In this document: positions 7,566 to 16,960 of the stretch, piece after piece
Position numbering within the stretch: position 1 is the stretch's first letter
Layout: each line of letters opens with the position of its first letter
NCBI RefSeq assembly: GCF_014897985.1
Contig: NZ_JABUZA010000014.1
Coordinates: 1 to 64,000, forward strand
Source: Halomonas colorata
GTDB taxonomy: Bacteria > Pseudomonadota > Gammaproteobacteria > Pseudomonadales > Halomonadaceae
Direction: 5' to 3'
Length of the DNA stretch: 64,000 nucleotides
The notes under the pieces: generated by a model
Databases searched by the model: none
What the model was told of the DNA's origin: nothing
Seen by the model: the letters and a program-made list of their open reading frames with translations, nothing else
Position numbers and translations under genes: made by a program

Positions 7566-9752
7566 TCAGTCGCGCCAGGCAAGCCGTGCGGCGTTCAGCG
7601 TAACGCTTAATGAACTGGCGACCATGGCCAGCACCGCCACCAGCGGTGGAATGGCCATAATGATGACAAGCCCCAGTGCCAGCGTGTTATATAGCGCCGA
7701 AAGGGTTAAGTTTTGGACCATCACGTGACGGGTAGCGCGCGCGGTGGCAAGGCCCGTCACTAAACTGGCAATGCCAGGTTTTAACAGGTGCGCAGCGGCG
7801 CCTTCTCGGGCAGCGTCGCTGGCATTAAAAGGGGCCATGCCGACATCGGCGGCGGCTAGGCTTAAGGTGTCATTAATCCCATCGCCGACAAACAGAGTGG
7901 GAGCAGGCAATCCTTGCACCAGACGCGCTTTTGCTTCTGGCGAGCGCTCGGCATAGCAGGCTTCATCGGGCAACCCCAGCTGCTTGGAAGCGGCGTACAC
8001 CGCGCTAGGCCGGTCACCGCTGAGCATAGCGACCCAGTAGTTAGCCTGCAATGCGTGAACGCTCTGCGCCGTATCCTCCAACAGGGCATCCTCTAGATAG
8101 AAGCTGCCTAGCCAGCCTTCCTCATCCGCGAGCAGTACTTCTGACGCCGATGGGCTTGAAGCACTGGCCGCCTGAGGCGGCAGCTTAATGCCCTGGCTTT
8201 CAAAAAAGCGTTGGCTGCCCAGCCAGATATCGCCGTGTTCAGGCAAGCGAAGATGCACGCCCTGCCCTGGCACATCCTGTGTCACACTGGCGTTTATAGT
8301 CGTTGTTTTCTCAGAACGCGCCCAGCGCGTCAATGCCTGGGCCAGCGGGTGCTGGCTATTAGACGCGGCCTGATAAAGTGTGGCCTTAAGCGTCGGCTCT
8401 GCCACACCCTCTCGGCTTACCCAGGCCATAAGCGCAGGCTCGCCCTGGGTAAGCGTGCCGGTTTTATCCAGCGCAATCGCCTGAATTTTAGCCAGCGTTT
8501 CAAGTGCTGCCGGGTCGCGTAATGCAATGCCTTGCTGAAGCAGTTGCCCACTTCCCGCCAGGCTTGCCAAGGGGACGGCAAGCCCAACGGCGCATGGGCA
8601 CGCAACTACCAACACTGATAATGCGCGCACGGCGGCCTCTTCAATACCCAGCCCGAGTAACAGGCCCGCCGGAAAGGCGGCAACTCCAAGCAATAATGCC
8701 ACCGGGCTTAACCAGGCGGCAAAGCGGTCGGCGAGTTTTTGAAGCTCGCCTTTCTGGGCCTGATAGTGACGCATTTGTTCACGCAGACGGTCCAGGCGGC
8801 GCTGGCCTAACGCCTGGGTAACGGTAATGACGACTTCGTCGCTGCCTAACAGCCGACACCCGGCGTAGACCGCCTCCCCTCTTGAAAAATGCCGGGGAAT
8901 ACTTTCCCCGGTGAGCGATGCGGTATCCACCCAGGCAGCGCTTTCCAAAATGCCATCCAGTGCAATCAGCGTTTGAGGCGCAAGTTGTATCCTCGCCCCT
9001 GGCTCAATCTCAGCTAATGGAGCTACCCGCCACTGATCCCCCTGCCATACCGCGGCTTCGTTATTGGGCTCGGGCAAGGCGTCTAGTGCCTTTAACCCTC
9101 GGTGGCGGCATAGGGTTTCTACCAGACGCCCGCCTAGCAGCAGCACAATCAGCATCACGGCAGTATCAAAATACACCTCTGCCGAGCCGCTCAATAAAAG
9201 CCCTATGGAAACCACTACAGCGGCAAGAACGCCGAGGGTTACCAGTACATCCATGCCCGGTCGCTTGGCGCGTAGCGTACGCAGGCCCGCACGATAAAAC
9301 GGCCAGCCGGCAAAGGTCACAACCGGAATAGAAAACGCCCCGGACACCCAAGCGACGACCCACTCAATCGTTGGATTAGGCAACGCGCCGGCATAGATCA
9401 GGATGGAGGCGAGCATGGTCCACATGCCAAATACCGAACCTACCAGCAGGCGCAAGCTCAAATAGCGGCTTTCCTGCTCTAAGCGTGCATGCGCATCAGC
9501 ATTGGGTTCCAGCTCGGTTAAACGGTAGCCCAGGCGCTTTACTTTAGGAGCCAGGGCCTCGAGCGAGATAGCCTCAGAGGCGCCCTTTACCCATAGCGTG
9601 GCCGTCGGGTAATGCACACTGATACTCTCAACACCTTTACGGTGACTAAGCACTCCCTCAACGGCGAGCGCACAGCTGGTGCACCACATACCGTTTAGGG
9701 TATAGAGCGCCTCGTTATTGCCCGGCTCACCCGGTGCCGTTTGAGTTGCCAC
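7566..9752 (-). CDS. Copper-translocating P1B-type ATPase (CcoI/CopA-like)
   Basis: 728 aa, GTG start. An N-terminal heavy-metal-associated domain carries GMWCTSC (Cys24, Cys27). It is followed by membrane spans, the TGES actuator loop near 281, the intramembrane CPC metal site (residues 385-387), the DKTGTLT phosphorylation site (Asp429), the QHPLAQAL nucleotide-domain His-Pro (468-469) and GDGIND. This order and the CPC motif indicate Cu(I) transport across the inner membrane. It is the last gene of the cytochrome oxidase operon, starting 10 bp after the previous stop. Its probable job is to supply copper for the oxidase CuA/CuB centres, like CcoI or CtpA, rather than only copper resistance. 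Confidence 0.9.
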   Translation of the reverse strand: MATQTAPGEPGNNEALYTLNGMWCTSCALAVEGVLSHRKGVESISVHYPTATLWVKGASEAISLEALAPKVKRLGYRLTELEPNADAHARLEQESRYLSLRLLVGSVFGMWTMLASILIYAGALPNPTIEWVVAWVSGAFSIPVVTFAGWPFYRAGLRTLRAKRPGMDVLVTLGVLAAVVVSIGLLLSGSAEVYFDTAVMLIVLLLGGRLVETLCRHRGLKALDALPEPNNEAAVWQGDQWRVAPLAEIEPGARIQLAPQTLIALDGILESAAWVDTASLTGESIPRHFSRGEAVYAGCRLLGSDEVVITVTQALGQRRLDRLREQMRHYQAQKGELQKLADRFAAWLSPVALLLGVAAFPAGLLLGLGIEEAAVRALSVLVVACPCAVGLAVPLASLAGSGQLLQQGIALRDPAALETLAKIQAIALDKTGTLTQGEPALMAWVSREGVAEPTLKATLYQAASNSQHPLAQALTRWARSEKTTTINASVTQDVPGQGVHLRLPEHGDIWLGSQRFFESQGIKLPPQAASASSPSASEVLLADEEGWLGSFYLEDALLEDTAQSVHALQANYWVAMLSGDRPSAVYAASKQLGLPDEACYAERSPEAKARLVQGLPAPTLFVGDGINDTLSLAAADVGMAPFNASDAAREGAAAHLLKPGIASLVTGLATARATRHVMVQNLTLSALYNTLALGLVIIMAIPPLVAVLAMVASSLSVTLNAARLAWRD

Positions 9753-9761
9753 ACTAAACCC

Positions 9762-10118
9762 TTATAAACAAGGCGGCAGACCCACCATTGGCCCGGCAAC
9801 AAACATCACGCCTCCGGCAGAAAACACATAAAGCCAGGCGGAAACAAAGGCGTTAAAGTGCCGCCGTCCTTCATGCATTTTGGCTTCCTGGAAACATCCC
9901 CAGGCTAGCCCTGCCAGTAGCAAAGCAGTCAGCAGGCTCAACAATAACAGGCTGATATTGATTGTAGTGAGTGCCCCCTGCGCGGGATCGGGCGGCGCCA
10001 CGGCGCAGGCGACCGAAAGGCCGCCATATATCGTGATAAACCAGATACTCCAAAGCGTTAGCCCGCCGACAAAATGGCCCGGATGAGTGAGATGCAAACG
10101 CTGAATAATAGCTTTCAT
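9762..10118 (-). CDS. Small membrane protein of the cytochrome oxidase operon
   Basis: 118 aa with about three hydrophobic segments (residues 20-42, 50-75 and 90-115). It starts three bases after the stop of the oxidase fusion gene and precedes the copper ATPase, so it is translationally tied to oxidase production. No Cu- or heme-binding motif is obvious, apart from scattered His and Cys. It may be an assembly or accessory subunit; I did not recognise a named family. Confidence 0.75.
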   Translation of the reverse strand: MKAIIQRLHLTHPGHFVGGLTLWSIWFITIYGGLSVACAVAPPDPAQGALTTINISLLLLSLLTALLLAGLAWGCFQEAKMHEGRRHFNAFVSAWLYVFSAGGVMFVAGPMVGLPPCL

Positions 10119-10121
10119 GCT

Positions 10122-12650
10122 TTAGCTCCCAATCACTCTAGGTAACACGGCCAGCGCAACAATCAGGATCCAGAACACCACTGCGTTATAACGCCAGAAA
10201 TAGGCCACTACCACGGGCTCAAACGGCGCATGAACGCCTACATAGCGATAGCCAACACGCATGCCTTGAAGCAAAGAAATTACTGCTCCCAAGGCGCTGT
10301 GCAGCAATGCGTAGTACAGGCCTACCATTAAGATAGCGTCATGGGAGGTTTCCGTAACTGCCAAATCAGCGCGCCACATTACCCATAAAATCAACGCAAA
10401 CTGTAAGGCGCCTAAAATCGCTGCCCCGTAAAGGCGCATCGCCAAGCCGCTGTCCTGCTGCTTACGTAGCTTACTGACACTGCTCTCCATTAGCGCCGAG
10501 CCTCCCAGCAAGGCAACCCCGGCGACCACTAACGCAATTAATGAAAGCGGCGAGGCGTCAGGCATCCTCCACCCTGGCGACACGGTCCACAAATAGAACC
10601 AGCCAAAAAGGTAAGACAGGAAGAAGGACCCGTTGGCGATCATCGCCGTGGTCATGGCCCATAAACCGGGGCCATCCATGGTACGCGAATGAAGCGGGGG
10701 ATCGCCGGGCATCACCTTGGCATCGGGCGCCGCTCTGGGGTGAGCGCCATTTTCCCACGACCAGCGCAGTAGAAAGCCGATGGCAATCAACACGCCGACC
10801 CCAGCCACTGGATACCAGCGCAGCAACAGGCTGATACACACCACGGCCAGCGCCATAGCCGCAAACAGTGGCCACCAGGAGTTACCGGGCAAATGAATGA
10901 CCTCCCGCACTTTGCCGGTCAGCGGGTCAGTACCCCATAGTTCACGGCGGCCGTGGTCGGCTGTCGCCAGGCCATGCTTGCCTTCCTGCATCTGCTGTGG
11001 CAGTTCAGGATGCTCCCAAAGCGGGTGGCGGGTTTCGACGGGTGGCAGGCTGACAAAGTTATAGGGGCTAGGCGGCAGTTGGTTGGCCCACTCAAGCGTG
11101 TCGGCATTCCAAGGATTGGTCTTGGCGGGTTTGCCGTAGCGAAAGTGTAAGGCAATATCGATCAGTACCATGGCAAACCCGGCGGACATCACAAAGCTAC
11201 CGACAGACGACAGTAGATTGAATATGTCCCAACCAAAGCCGGTCTCGTAGGTATATACCCGCCGCGGCATACCCAAGAGCCCTGTCCAATGCATGATTAA
11301 GAACGTGGCATTAAAGCCTATAAACACCAGCCAGAAGCCCCACTTGCCGATCGTTTCAGATGGCATACGCCCGGAAAACAGCGGCAGCCAGTAGTAAATG
11401 CCCGCCATCAGCGGAAACAGCATGCCCCCCACCAGCACATAGTGCATGTGCGCGACCACAAAGTGAGTGTCATGGACCTGCCAGTTGAACGGCACCAGCG
11501 CCAGCATGACGCCGGTCAACCCGCCGCAAACAAAAATCACCAGAAACCCGACGATCCATAACATGGGTAGTTTCATTTTAGGCTTGCCAAGCCATAGCGT
11601 GGCCAACCAGGCAAATATCTGAATACCGGTTGGGATCGCCACCAGCATGCTGGCCGCCGAGAAAAACGCCTGGGCCAGTTGAGGGATACCCACAGTGAAC
11701 ATGTGGTGAACCCACAGGCCGAAACTGATAAACCCCATGACGGTAATCGCAAAGACGACCCAGCCATATCCTACGATAGGCCGCCCGGCAAATACGGGAA
11801 TGATCGTTGATACAATGCCCGCCGCCGGCAAGAAAATGATGTAAACCTCTGGATGGCCAAATAGCCAGAAAAGGTGTTGCCAAAGTACCGGATCACCGCC
11901 GCCTGCAATATCAAAAAATGGCATACCCACAGCACGTTCAAGTTCGAGCAAAATACTGCCCAAAATCAATGGCGGAAAACCCACCACGATCATTAGCGCC
12001 ATAGCGAGGATGTACCAGGCAAACAGCGGCATTTTATGCAGCGCCATGCCCTGCGTGCGGGTACGCAAAATGGACACCACCAGCTCTACACCGGCAGATA
12101 ATGCGGAGATCTCAACAAACGTAATGCCCAATAGCCAGAAGTCGGACCCCAGTCCTGGCGAGTATTCGCTGCTACTCAGCGGCGTATACATGAACCAACC
12201 GCTGTTGGGGGCCATTTCGAGCACCATGCTGAACGACAAGATGATACCGCCAAATAGATAGCACCAGTAGCCCAAGGCAGTTAGCCGTGGGCATACCAAG
12301 TCGCGTGCGCCAATCATCTTGGGGATCATGTAGATCGCCAAACCTTCCAAGATGGGAATGGCGAACAGGAACATCATCACCGTGCCGTGCATGGTGGTCA
12401 CTTGGCTATAGATATCCGGGGTCAAAAAATTCTGATCAGGCGTCGCAATTTGCGTGCGAATCAGCATCGCCAATATGCCGCCAATCAGAAAAAATGCCAT
12501 CCCGGTGACCATAAACCGCAGGCCAAGCGTGGTGTGGTTAACGATGGTTAAGGCTTTTAATCCGCGTGGATTTCCCCAAACATCAGACAGGTCATCATGC
12601 AGCTTTTGCAGATTTTCTGGGCCGGTTGCTTCTGGGTTTCTCGTGGTCAT
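10122..12650 (-). CDS. ctaD: Cytochrome c oxidase subunit I-III fusion (caa3 type)
   Basis: 842 aa. Residues about 35-560 are a full subunit I with 12 spans. The CuB/active-site helix reads GHPEVYI, then VHHMFTVG, and the heme ligand segment is VHDTHFVVAHMHYVLVGG. The GHPEVY glutamate places it in the A1 group of heme-copper oxidases. From about 600 onward comes a subunit III-like part (ANGSFFLSYLFGWFYLW, then later helices with LLHSALGAVISLLQG). Separate genes for subunits I and III are the common arrangement, so this is a fusion as in some caa3 oxidases. The start overlaps the subunit II stop as ATGA, indicating coupled translation; an ATG at 12671 inside subunit II is unlikely. It reduces O2 and pumps protons. 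Confidence 0.93.
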   Translation of the reverse strand: MTTRNPEATGPENLQKLHDDLSDVWGNPRGLKALTIVNHTTLGLRFMVTGMAFFLIGGILAMLIRTQIATPDQNFLTPDIYSQVTTMHGTVMMFLFAIPILEGLAIYMIPKMIGARDLVCPRLTALGYWCYLFGGIILSFSMVLEMAPNSGWFMYTPLSSSEYSPGLGSDFWLLGITFVEISALSAGVELVVSILRTRTQGMALHKMPLFAWYILAMALMIVVGFPPLILGSILLELERAVGMPFFDIAGGGDPVLWQHLFWLFGHPEVYIIFLPAAGIVSTIIPVFAGRPIVGYGWVVFAITVMGFISFGLWVHHMFTVGIPQLAQAFFSAASMLVAIPTGIQIFAWLATLWLGKPKMKLPMLWIVGFLVIFVCGGLTGVMLALVPFNWQVHDTHFVVAHMHYVLVGGMLFPLMAGIYYWLPLFSGRMPSETIGKWGFWLVFIGFNATFLIMHWTGLLGMPRRVYTYETGFGWDIFNLLSSVGSFVMSAGFAMVLIDIALHFRYGKPAKTNPWNADTLEWANQLPPSPYNFVSLPPVETRHPLWEHPELPQQMQEGKHGLATADHGRRELWGTDPLTGKVREVIHLPGNSWWPLFAAMALAVVCISLLLRWYPVAGVGVLIAIGFLLRWSWENGAHPRAAPDAKVMPGDPPLHSRTMDGPGLWAMTTAMIANGSFFLSYLFGWFYLWTVSPGWRMPDASPLSLIALVVAGVALLGGSALMESSVSKLRKQQDSGLAMRLYGAAILGALQFALILWVMWRADLAVTETSHDAILMVGLYYALLHSALGAVISLLQGMRVGYRYVGVHAPFEPVVVAYFWRYNAVVFWILIVALAVLPRVIGS

Positions 12651-13714
12651 GGTGTCAGGGTCTCCAGCCAAGCACCCAGGGACTCCAAGGTGGCAGTATC
12701 CATATAATCGTGCGGCGGCATTTTGTTACTCGGTTTAAGCGTTTGATGATTTTCCAACCAGTAATGGATGGCGCCCTCTTCCATGGGCAGCACGCCAGCA
12801 CCCAGATTATGGCGCGCGCCTACATCAGACAGATCGGGTCCGATGGACGATGAAGAAAGTCCGGCCACGCTATGACAAGCGGCGCAGGTGGAGGCAAAGG
12901 TTTCGCGGGCCTGGGCAAAATTCTCATTGGCAATGGCCAGCTCCGCCAGCCGCTCTTCCTGCCGGTCAGCCAGCCACGCCTCATACTCCTCGCGCTCGAC
13001 GGCCTCTACGTAAAGGTTCATATGGGCATGTTGCGCGCCACAAAACTCGGCGCACTGAGCGCCAAAAATGCCCGGCTCATCGGCCTCAAGACGAATAACG
13101 TTAACCCGACCGGGTAACATATCGATCTTGCCACCTAATCGTGGCACCCAAAACGCGTGGATCACATCAGCGGAGGTAACGTGAAAGTCCACGGGCTCAC
13201 CGGCCGGCATAATCAGCTGGTTCGAGGTCACGACTTCGCCACCCTCTGCGCCTGGGTAGCGTACTTCCCACCACCACTGGTGGCCGATAACTTCTATAAC
13301 GTCCGGTGGCTCGCTTAACGGCAGTGGCAGCATACGTTTACCGGTCGGTACGCCAAAAATGAGGAGCGCGCTGACACTGAACACGGGCAATAAAATTCCG
13401 CCGCCCACAATCCAGCGGCGAGCAATTTTACGCTCTTGCTGAGGTGTCCGTTCATGGTGCTTGCGCTTAAACGCATAAAGCCACAGCGCGATGACCCCGA
13501 TAAACACGACCGTGGCAAAGGTCAGCATGATCCACCAAATAAGCACTACATCGCGTGCAGCTTGCCCAGCGGGGTCTAGAATAGACTTATCACCGGCACA
13601 CCCCGTGAGCCCAAACAGAGCCACCAGCGATACGTACGTTAACCGGTTGACCCGCCGCGCAACAGCACGTTGAATACACAACGAGGCGACGTGATATAAG
13701 TAACGCTCCCTCAT
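12647..13714 (-). CDS. ctaC: Cytochrome c oxidase subunit II with fused cytochrome c domain
   Basis: 355 aa. A lipoprotein-type signal ends at LTGC (Cys39), then come two membrane hairpin helices and a cupredoxin domain. The CuA ligands are in CAEFCGAQHAHM (Cys221, Cys225, His229, Met232) plus His186 in VIHAFWV. A C-terminal class I cytochrome c domain has CAACH (277-281) and a likely axial Met in KMPPH. This defines a caa3-type oxidase that accepts electrons through its own heme c. The ATG at 13714 has AGGG upstream; a GTG-type extension from 13738 is less likely. It is the first gene of the operon, divergent from the DUF2231 gene with only 35 bp between the starts. Confidence 0.93.
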   Translation of the reverse strand: MRERYLYHVASLCIQRAVARRVNRLTYVSLVALFGLTGCAGDKSILDPAGQAARDVVLIWWIMLTFATVVFIGVIALWLYAFKRKHHERTPQQERKIARRWIVGGGILLPVFSVSALLIFGVPTGKRMLPLPLSEPPDVIEVIGHQWWWEVRYPGAEGGEVVTSNQLIMPAGEPVDFHVTSADVIHAFWVPRLGGKIDMLPGRVNVIRLEADEPGIFGAQCAEFCGAQHAHMNLYVEAVEREEYEAWLADRQEERLAELAIANENFAQARETFASTCAACHSVAGLSSSSIGPDLSDVGARHNLGAGVLPMEEGAIHYWLENHQTLKPSNKMPPHDYMDTATLESLGAWLETLTP

Positions 13715-13749
13715 GTTTTTATCCCTATTTCTGCCCACAGGAAGTGATT

Positions 13750-14211
13750 ATGGCAAACCCCAATAGGCGCACAATTAAAAGCCGCGCCGCGATTGCTGGC
13801 CACCCGCTGCACCCGTTGATGGTGCATTTCCCCGTCGCCGCACTCATGGCCCTGGTAGCCTGCGATTTGGGCTACTGGTATACCGCCGACCCTTTCTGGC
13901 TGCGCGTTGGACTTTGGCTGGCGGGCATTGGCGCGCTCGGGGGCTGGCTTGCGAGCATCGCCGGCACGATTGATCTGGTCAGCGTGGGGCAGATTCGCCG
14001 TTTGATCACAGGTTGGAGTCACGCCATTGTTGCCGTTGTCATGCTGTCGCTGGCATCGTTTAATTGGCTGATACGCTTTAATCAGCCCGAGATGGTGCTG
14101 CCCTGGGGCATTGCAATTTCCGTCATCACCGCTGGTTTGGTGGCGCTGGCAGGCTGGCTGGGTGGTCAGTTGGTGTATGAACATGCGGTGGGTGTTGAAG
14201 TAGAGGAATAG
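13750..14211 (+). CDS. DUF2231-family membrane protein
   Basis: 153 aa with four predicted membrane helices. The motif GHPLHPLMVHFPVAALM near the N-terminus is typical of the DUF2231 family, whose His residues may bind heme or metal. The ATG at 13750 is preceded by AGGAAG. It is transcribed away from the oxidase operon from a very tight divergent gap, so shared regulation is likely. A supporting role in respiration is inferred from context only. Confidence 0.85.
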   Translation: MANPNRRTIKSRAAIAGHPLHPLMVHFPVAALMALVACDLGYWYTADPFWLRVGLWLAGIGALGGWLASIAGTIDLVSVGQIRRLITGWSHAIVAVVMLSLASFNWLIRFNQPEMVLPWGIAISVITAGLVALAGWLGGQLVYEHAVGVEVEE

Positions 14212-14232
14212 CTTGGCACTGGTCATGGCGGG

Positions 14233-14658
14233 TTAACTCCAGTCCAAGGGTTTAGCCAATACAAATCCTAATACGCTAAGAATACCCGCCAAAGCCAGCA
14301 GCAATGCTAAAATCGAGGCCGTTTTTACACCTTTATAAATGCCCATTTCCAAACGCAGGATTAACCAGCCGCAGCTGCCATGCGCCGCGACCATGGCCAC
14401 GACCGCGGCTAGTTTAAAAGCTAACCACCCCCCCATTAAGCCGTGCAATAAAAATAACGCGGTGCCCGAAAATATGGCGACCAGGGCTGCAGGGGTTGCC
14501 ACGGAAATATAAAAAAACCGCGGCATGGGAGGCGAGCCTTGAGCAAAACCCGCATCTTTACGCAGCTGAAGCGAGTAGCTCAGTAACGCAGGCAGGTATA
14601 GAAGTGAGCCGCACCAGATAACGAGCGAGGCTATATGCAGAAGTTTTAGCCAAGGCAT
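14233..14658 (-). CDS. CopD/HemJ-like four-helix membrane protein
   Basis: 141 aa with four hydrophobic segments. The start PWLKLLHIASLVIWCGSL and the following YLPALL segment resemble both CopD-domain proteins and HemJ-type protoporphyrinogen oxidase, which share a His in the first helix. Being next to the caa3 oxidase cluster, it could act in heme or copper supply. The two alternatives cannot be separated by eye. It is convergent with the DUF2231 gene, 21 bp apart. Confidence 0.7.
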   Translation of the reverse strand: MPWLKLLHIASLVIWCGSLLYLPALLSYSLQLRKDAGFAQGSPPMPRFFYISVATPAALVAIFSGTALFLLHGLMGGWLAFKLAAVVAMVAAHGSCGWLILRLEMGIYKGVKTASILALLLALAGILSVLGFVLAKPLDWS

Positions 14659-14741
14659 TGTGGCTTCCTTGCGTTGCGTTAGGCTTGGATGAATTGCGCT
14701 CCCTATACCTTAGCCAACACTTGCCACTCTAGCTAGCCGAT

Positions 14742-15587
14742 TTACGTGAGGCTAATTTCGTAACCTGTGAATTTTCGGAGATTAATTACGCCAGTATCCA
14801 ATATCAGATACTGTCCTTTAATGCCTTGGAGCACTCCCTCGACCCGCGGCTGCTTGTCAAAATTATGCGATACCACCTTACGTGGAAACGTCTCAACCGG
14901 GTAGTCAAAGGCGTGCGGCGCCTCATCCAGCGTGCGGATAGCGTCCTGCCCATGCAGATCGCGCAGCTTGTCTAATCCGTCACTCAACACATCCAACAGG
15001 CGATCGCGCTCAGCGTTTAAGTCAAGCGGCTCGACTTCCCCTTTTAGCATAGCGCGCCAGTTAGTGCGGTCGCTCACCTGCTCTTTAAAGAGCATCTCGA
15101 CAAACCCCGACTGTTGACGCGTATTGACTTCGAGTATGGGCAGCGCCTGAATAGCGCCCTGATCCAACCAGCGAGTAGGCATCTGCGTTTTACGCGTAAT
15201 ACCTACTTTTAAGCCTGATGAATTAGCCAGGTAAACAATATGTGGTTGAAAGCAGTGTGTTTCGCCCCATTCCGGCTCGCGGCAGGTACCCAAAAAAAAG
15301 TGGCAGGTTTCAGGCTTCATGATGCAGGTATCGCACTGCGCCAAACGTTTGAAACATGGGTAACAGTGACCTTGGGCAAAGCTTTTCTTGGTTGCCCGCC
15401 CGCAGTGCGTGCAGGCAATGGCGCCGCTCCATTCAAGCGATAACGGCATTCCAATACGTGAATTGAGGGGAATCTCTTGATCCCCTGCCCGCAGGTGATA
15501 GACCACCTTATCGCCTAGCTGGTCGGGCAATGTGGCGGACATCTTACGTAAGCACCCTTGCACTACCTGATCAGTCACGCGTTGCAT
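14742..15587 (-). CDS. DUF2797-family protein with zinc-binding cysteines
   Basis: 281 aa from the ATG at 15587, overlapping the end of the YeaC gene by 17 bp. The reading frame stays open further upstream to 15686, but that would overlap YeaC by 116 bp. The core has CTHCGRATKKSFAQGHCYPC, followed by CDTCIMKPETC, a Cys-rich pattern suited to zinc binding. A segment YLANSSGLKVGITRK resembles a GIY-YIG-like nuclease fold and is seen in DUF2797. The function is not established. It is cytosolic and cotranscribed with yeaC. Confidence 0.82.
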   Translation of the reverse strand: MQRVTDQVVQGCLRKMSATLPDQLGDKVVYHLRAGDQEIPLNSRIGMPLSLEWSGAIACTHCGRATKKSFAQGHCYPCFKRLAQCDTCIMKPETCHFFLGTCREPEWGETHCFQPHIVYLANSSGLKVGITRKTQMPTRWLDQGAIQALPILEVNTRQQSGFVEMLFKEQVSDRTNWRAMLKGEVEPLDLNAERDRLLDVLSDGLDKLRDLHGQDAIRTLDEAPHAFDYPVETFPRKVVSHNFDKQPRVEGVLQGIKGQYLILDTGVINLRKFTGYEISLT

Positions 15588-15855
15588 CCCGGCCAAGCCC
15601 TGCCATTTCCGGTGTAACGCCAGCACCTGAGGACGCTGCACCACAAGTACGCTGCTCCAGGTAGCCCACCCGGTTTTCTTCAGCAACGTTATTTTCGGCC
15701 TCGTAGCGCATTACCGCTTCCAGACATAGCTCTGTTTGTTCGGCGGTTAGAAAGCGGCCGTCGGGCCATTTACGCAACGACACAGCCTGTTTAAGGCTTT
15801 CATAAATCGCCGGGGTCATCTGGTTGATCATTTTATCAAACGTCATATCGCTCAT
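15571..15855 (-). CDS. yeaC: YeaC family protein (DUF1315)
   Basis: 94 aa. The pattern MTFDKMINQMTP, KWPDGRFLTAEQTELC and RYEAENNVAEENRVGY matches the YeaC/DUF1315 family of small cytosolic proteins of unknown function. The last 20 residues are Gly/Ala-rich and overlap the start of the DUF2797 gene, an arrangement that suggests coupled translation. Upstream on the same strand, 10 bp away, is the rhomboid protease stop; the order is rhomboid, YeaC, DUF2797. Confidence 0.85.
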   Translation of the reverse strand: MSDMTFDKMINQMTPAIYESLKQAVSLRKWPDGRFLTAEQTELCLEAVMRYEAENNVAEENRVGYLEQRTCGAASSGAGVTPEMAGLGRDATRD

Positions 15856-15865
15856 TGCGGGCCTC

Positions 15866-16717
15866 TTAATCTGTTTTCAAACGGCGTGAAGAATAATACC
15901 AGCCTGTGACAAGCCCCACGAGAAGCCCACCTAAATGTGCTTCATTGGCGACATTGCCAAACCCTACTGAACCAGCCAGATCCGTCATGGTAAATACCAT
16001 CCATCCCAACATGAATACGACTAGCATTTGCGGAACGAAAAAACCGCTACGCGGCACGCGGCGAGACATCAGCCAGACATGCCCCAGCAAGGCATATACC
16101 ACGCCCGACATTCCGCCAAACAGCACCGTGCCAGTGACGTACTGAGCGAGGTTGGCGCCAATACCAGCGATTAACAGCATAAGCAGCATGGTACGGCTGC
16201 CCTGTAACGCTTCGATTTGGCGCCCAAAATACCATAGCCACATTAGATTGAAGATAAGGTGCATCAAGCCGAAATGCAGAAATGCCGGAGAAAGCAGGCG
16301 CCACACCTGACCAGACGTCAGGGCTTGCGTTAAATTGCCGTACACCAGCTGATTGCCCTCGATGCCTACCGGCACAATGGTCAACGCCATGACGATAACG
16401 TCACCAAACATTTCGGTTAAGGCAAATATCGCAAGGCTTATCGCAATGGATAGCACGGTTACCGGCACGCCACGCAGCAGCGTCAGCATATTGCCTGTCG
16501 TACGCTTGCTTGTGGCAGGCCGATCCAGAATCAGTGGTTCGCCACGCTCCCAACGCCCTACCAGGGCTTTTAATTCTTCATGCTGGCGCGGGTCGGCCAC
16601 CCATAACAGCGGGCCATCGGCTTCATCAGTAATACGGTGGCCGATTCGGTGGTGCCATAGTGCTTTACGCAATTCCTGCGTATCGACGCCACTGGGTAAA
16701 CGTATAACGGGGTGCAT
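15866..16717 (-). CDS. glpG: Rhomboid intramembrane serine protease (GlpG-like)
   Basis: 283 aa. A cytosolic N-terminal domain of about 75 residues precedes six membrane helices. Catalytic features are GGMSGVVYALLG (Ser204) and NEAHLGGLLVG (His261), with HLIFNLMWL (His153, Asn157) forming the oxyanion side. This is the Ser-His dyad of GlpG-type rhomboids, which cleave membrane-protein substrates within the bilayer. The ATG at 16717 sits behind a strong GGGAGAGG sequence, so an extension from 16768 is rejected. It heads a three-gene run with yeaC and the DUF2797 gene. Confidence 0.9.
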   Translation of the reverse strand: MHPVIRLPSGVDTQELRKALWHHRIGHRITDEADGPLLWVADPRQHEELKALVGRWERGEPLILDRPATSKRTTGNMLTLLRGVPVTVLSIAISLAIFALTEMFGDVIVMALTIVPVGIEGNQLVYGNLTQALTSGQVWRLLSPAFLHFGLMHLIFNLMWLWYFGRQIEALQGSRTMLLMLLIAGIGANLAQYVTGTVLFGGMSGVVYALLGHVWLMSRRVPRSGFFVPQMLVVFMLGWMVFTMTDLAGSVGFGNVANEAHLGGLLVGLVTGWYYSSRRLKTD

Positions 16718-16785
16718 AGCCTCTCCCTGTTGAAGGCCTTGAAACTTAACCACCACCCTATAGATCAAGCCACCAATCTATAGAC

Positions 16786-16814
16786 AAAAAAAATCCGGCG
16801 GAGGGGCCGCCGGA
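16786..16814 (-). terminator. Intrinsic terminator, minus strand
   Basis: The 8-bp stem TCCGGCGG/CCGCCGGA (16794-16801 and 16807-16814) with a 5-nt loop is followed on the minus strand by eight Ts. It lies 147 bp past the metallophosphatase stop and ends the nadK-phosphatase transcript. On the minus strand the stem is preceded by GATCCCTTGCTT, the same 12 bases found before the terminator at 21171-21199. Confidence 0.85.
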
Positions 16815-16960
16815 AAAAAGCAAGGGATCATTCAAGGGAACACTTACTCTGATAGCCGACCGCACAGTTAGTTCAGCAGTTTCATAAAAAAAATGTAACC
16901 AGTTGTATCTATGACTAACGCAGGTTAATAAAAATCTTTCGCGTTTATTGAAAAACAGTT
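16815..16960 (-). ncRNA. Possible 3'UTR-derived small RNA (candidate)
   Basis: The 146 bases between the phosphatase stop and its terminator are long for a plain 3'UTR. The minus-strand end has GTGTTCCC, then GATCCCTTGCTT just before the terminator hairpin. GATCCCTTGCTT recurs upstream of the terminator at 21171-21199. A pyrimidine-rich single-stranded segment next to a U8 terminator is the layout of Hfq-bound small RNAs. No promoter or start was identified, so this is a hypothesis. Confidence 0.25.
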
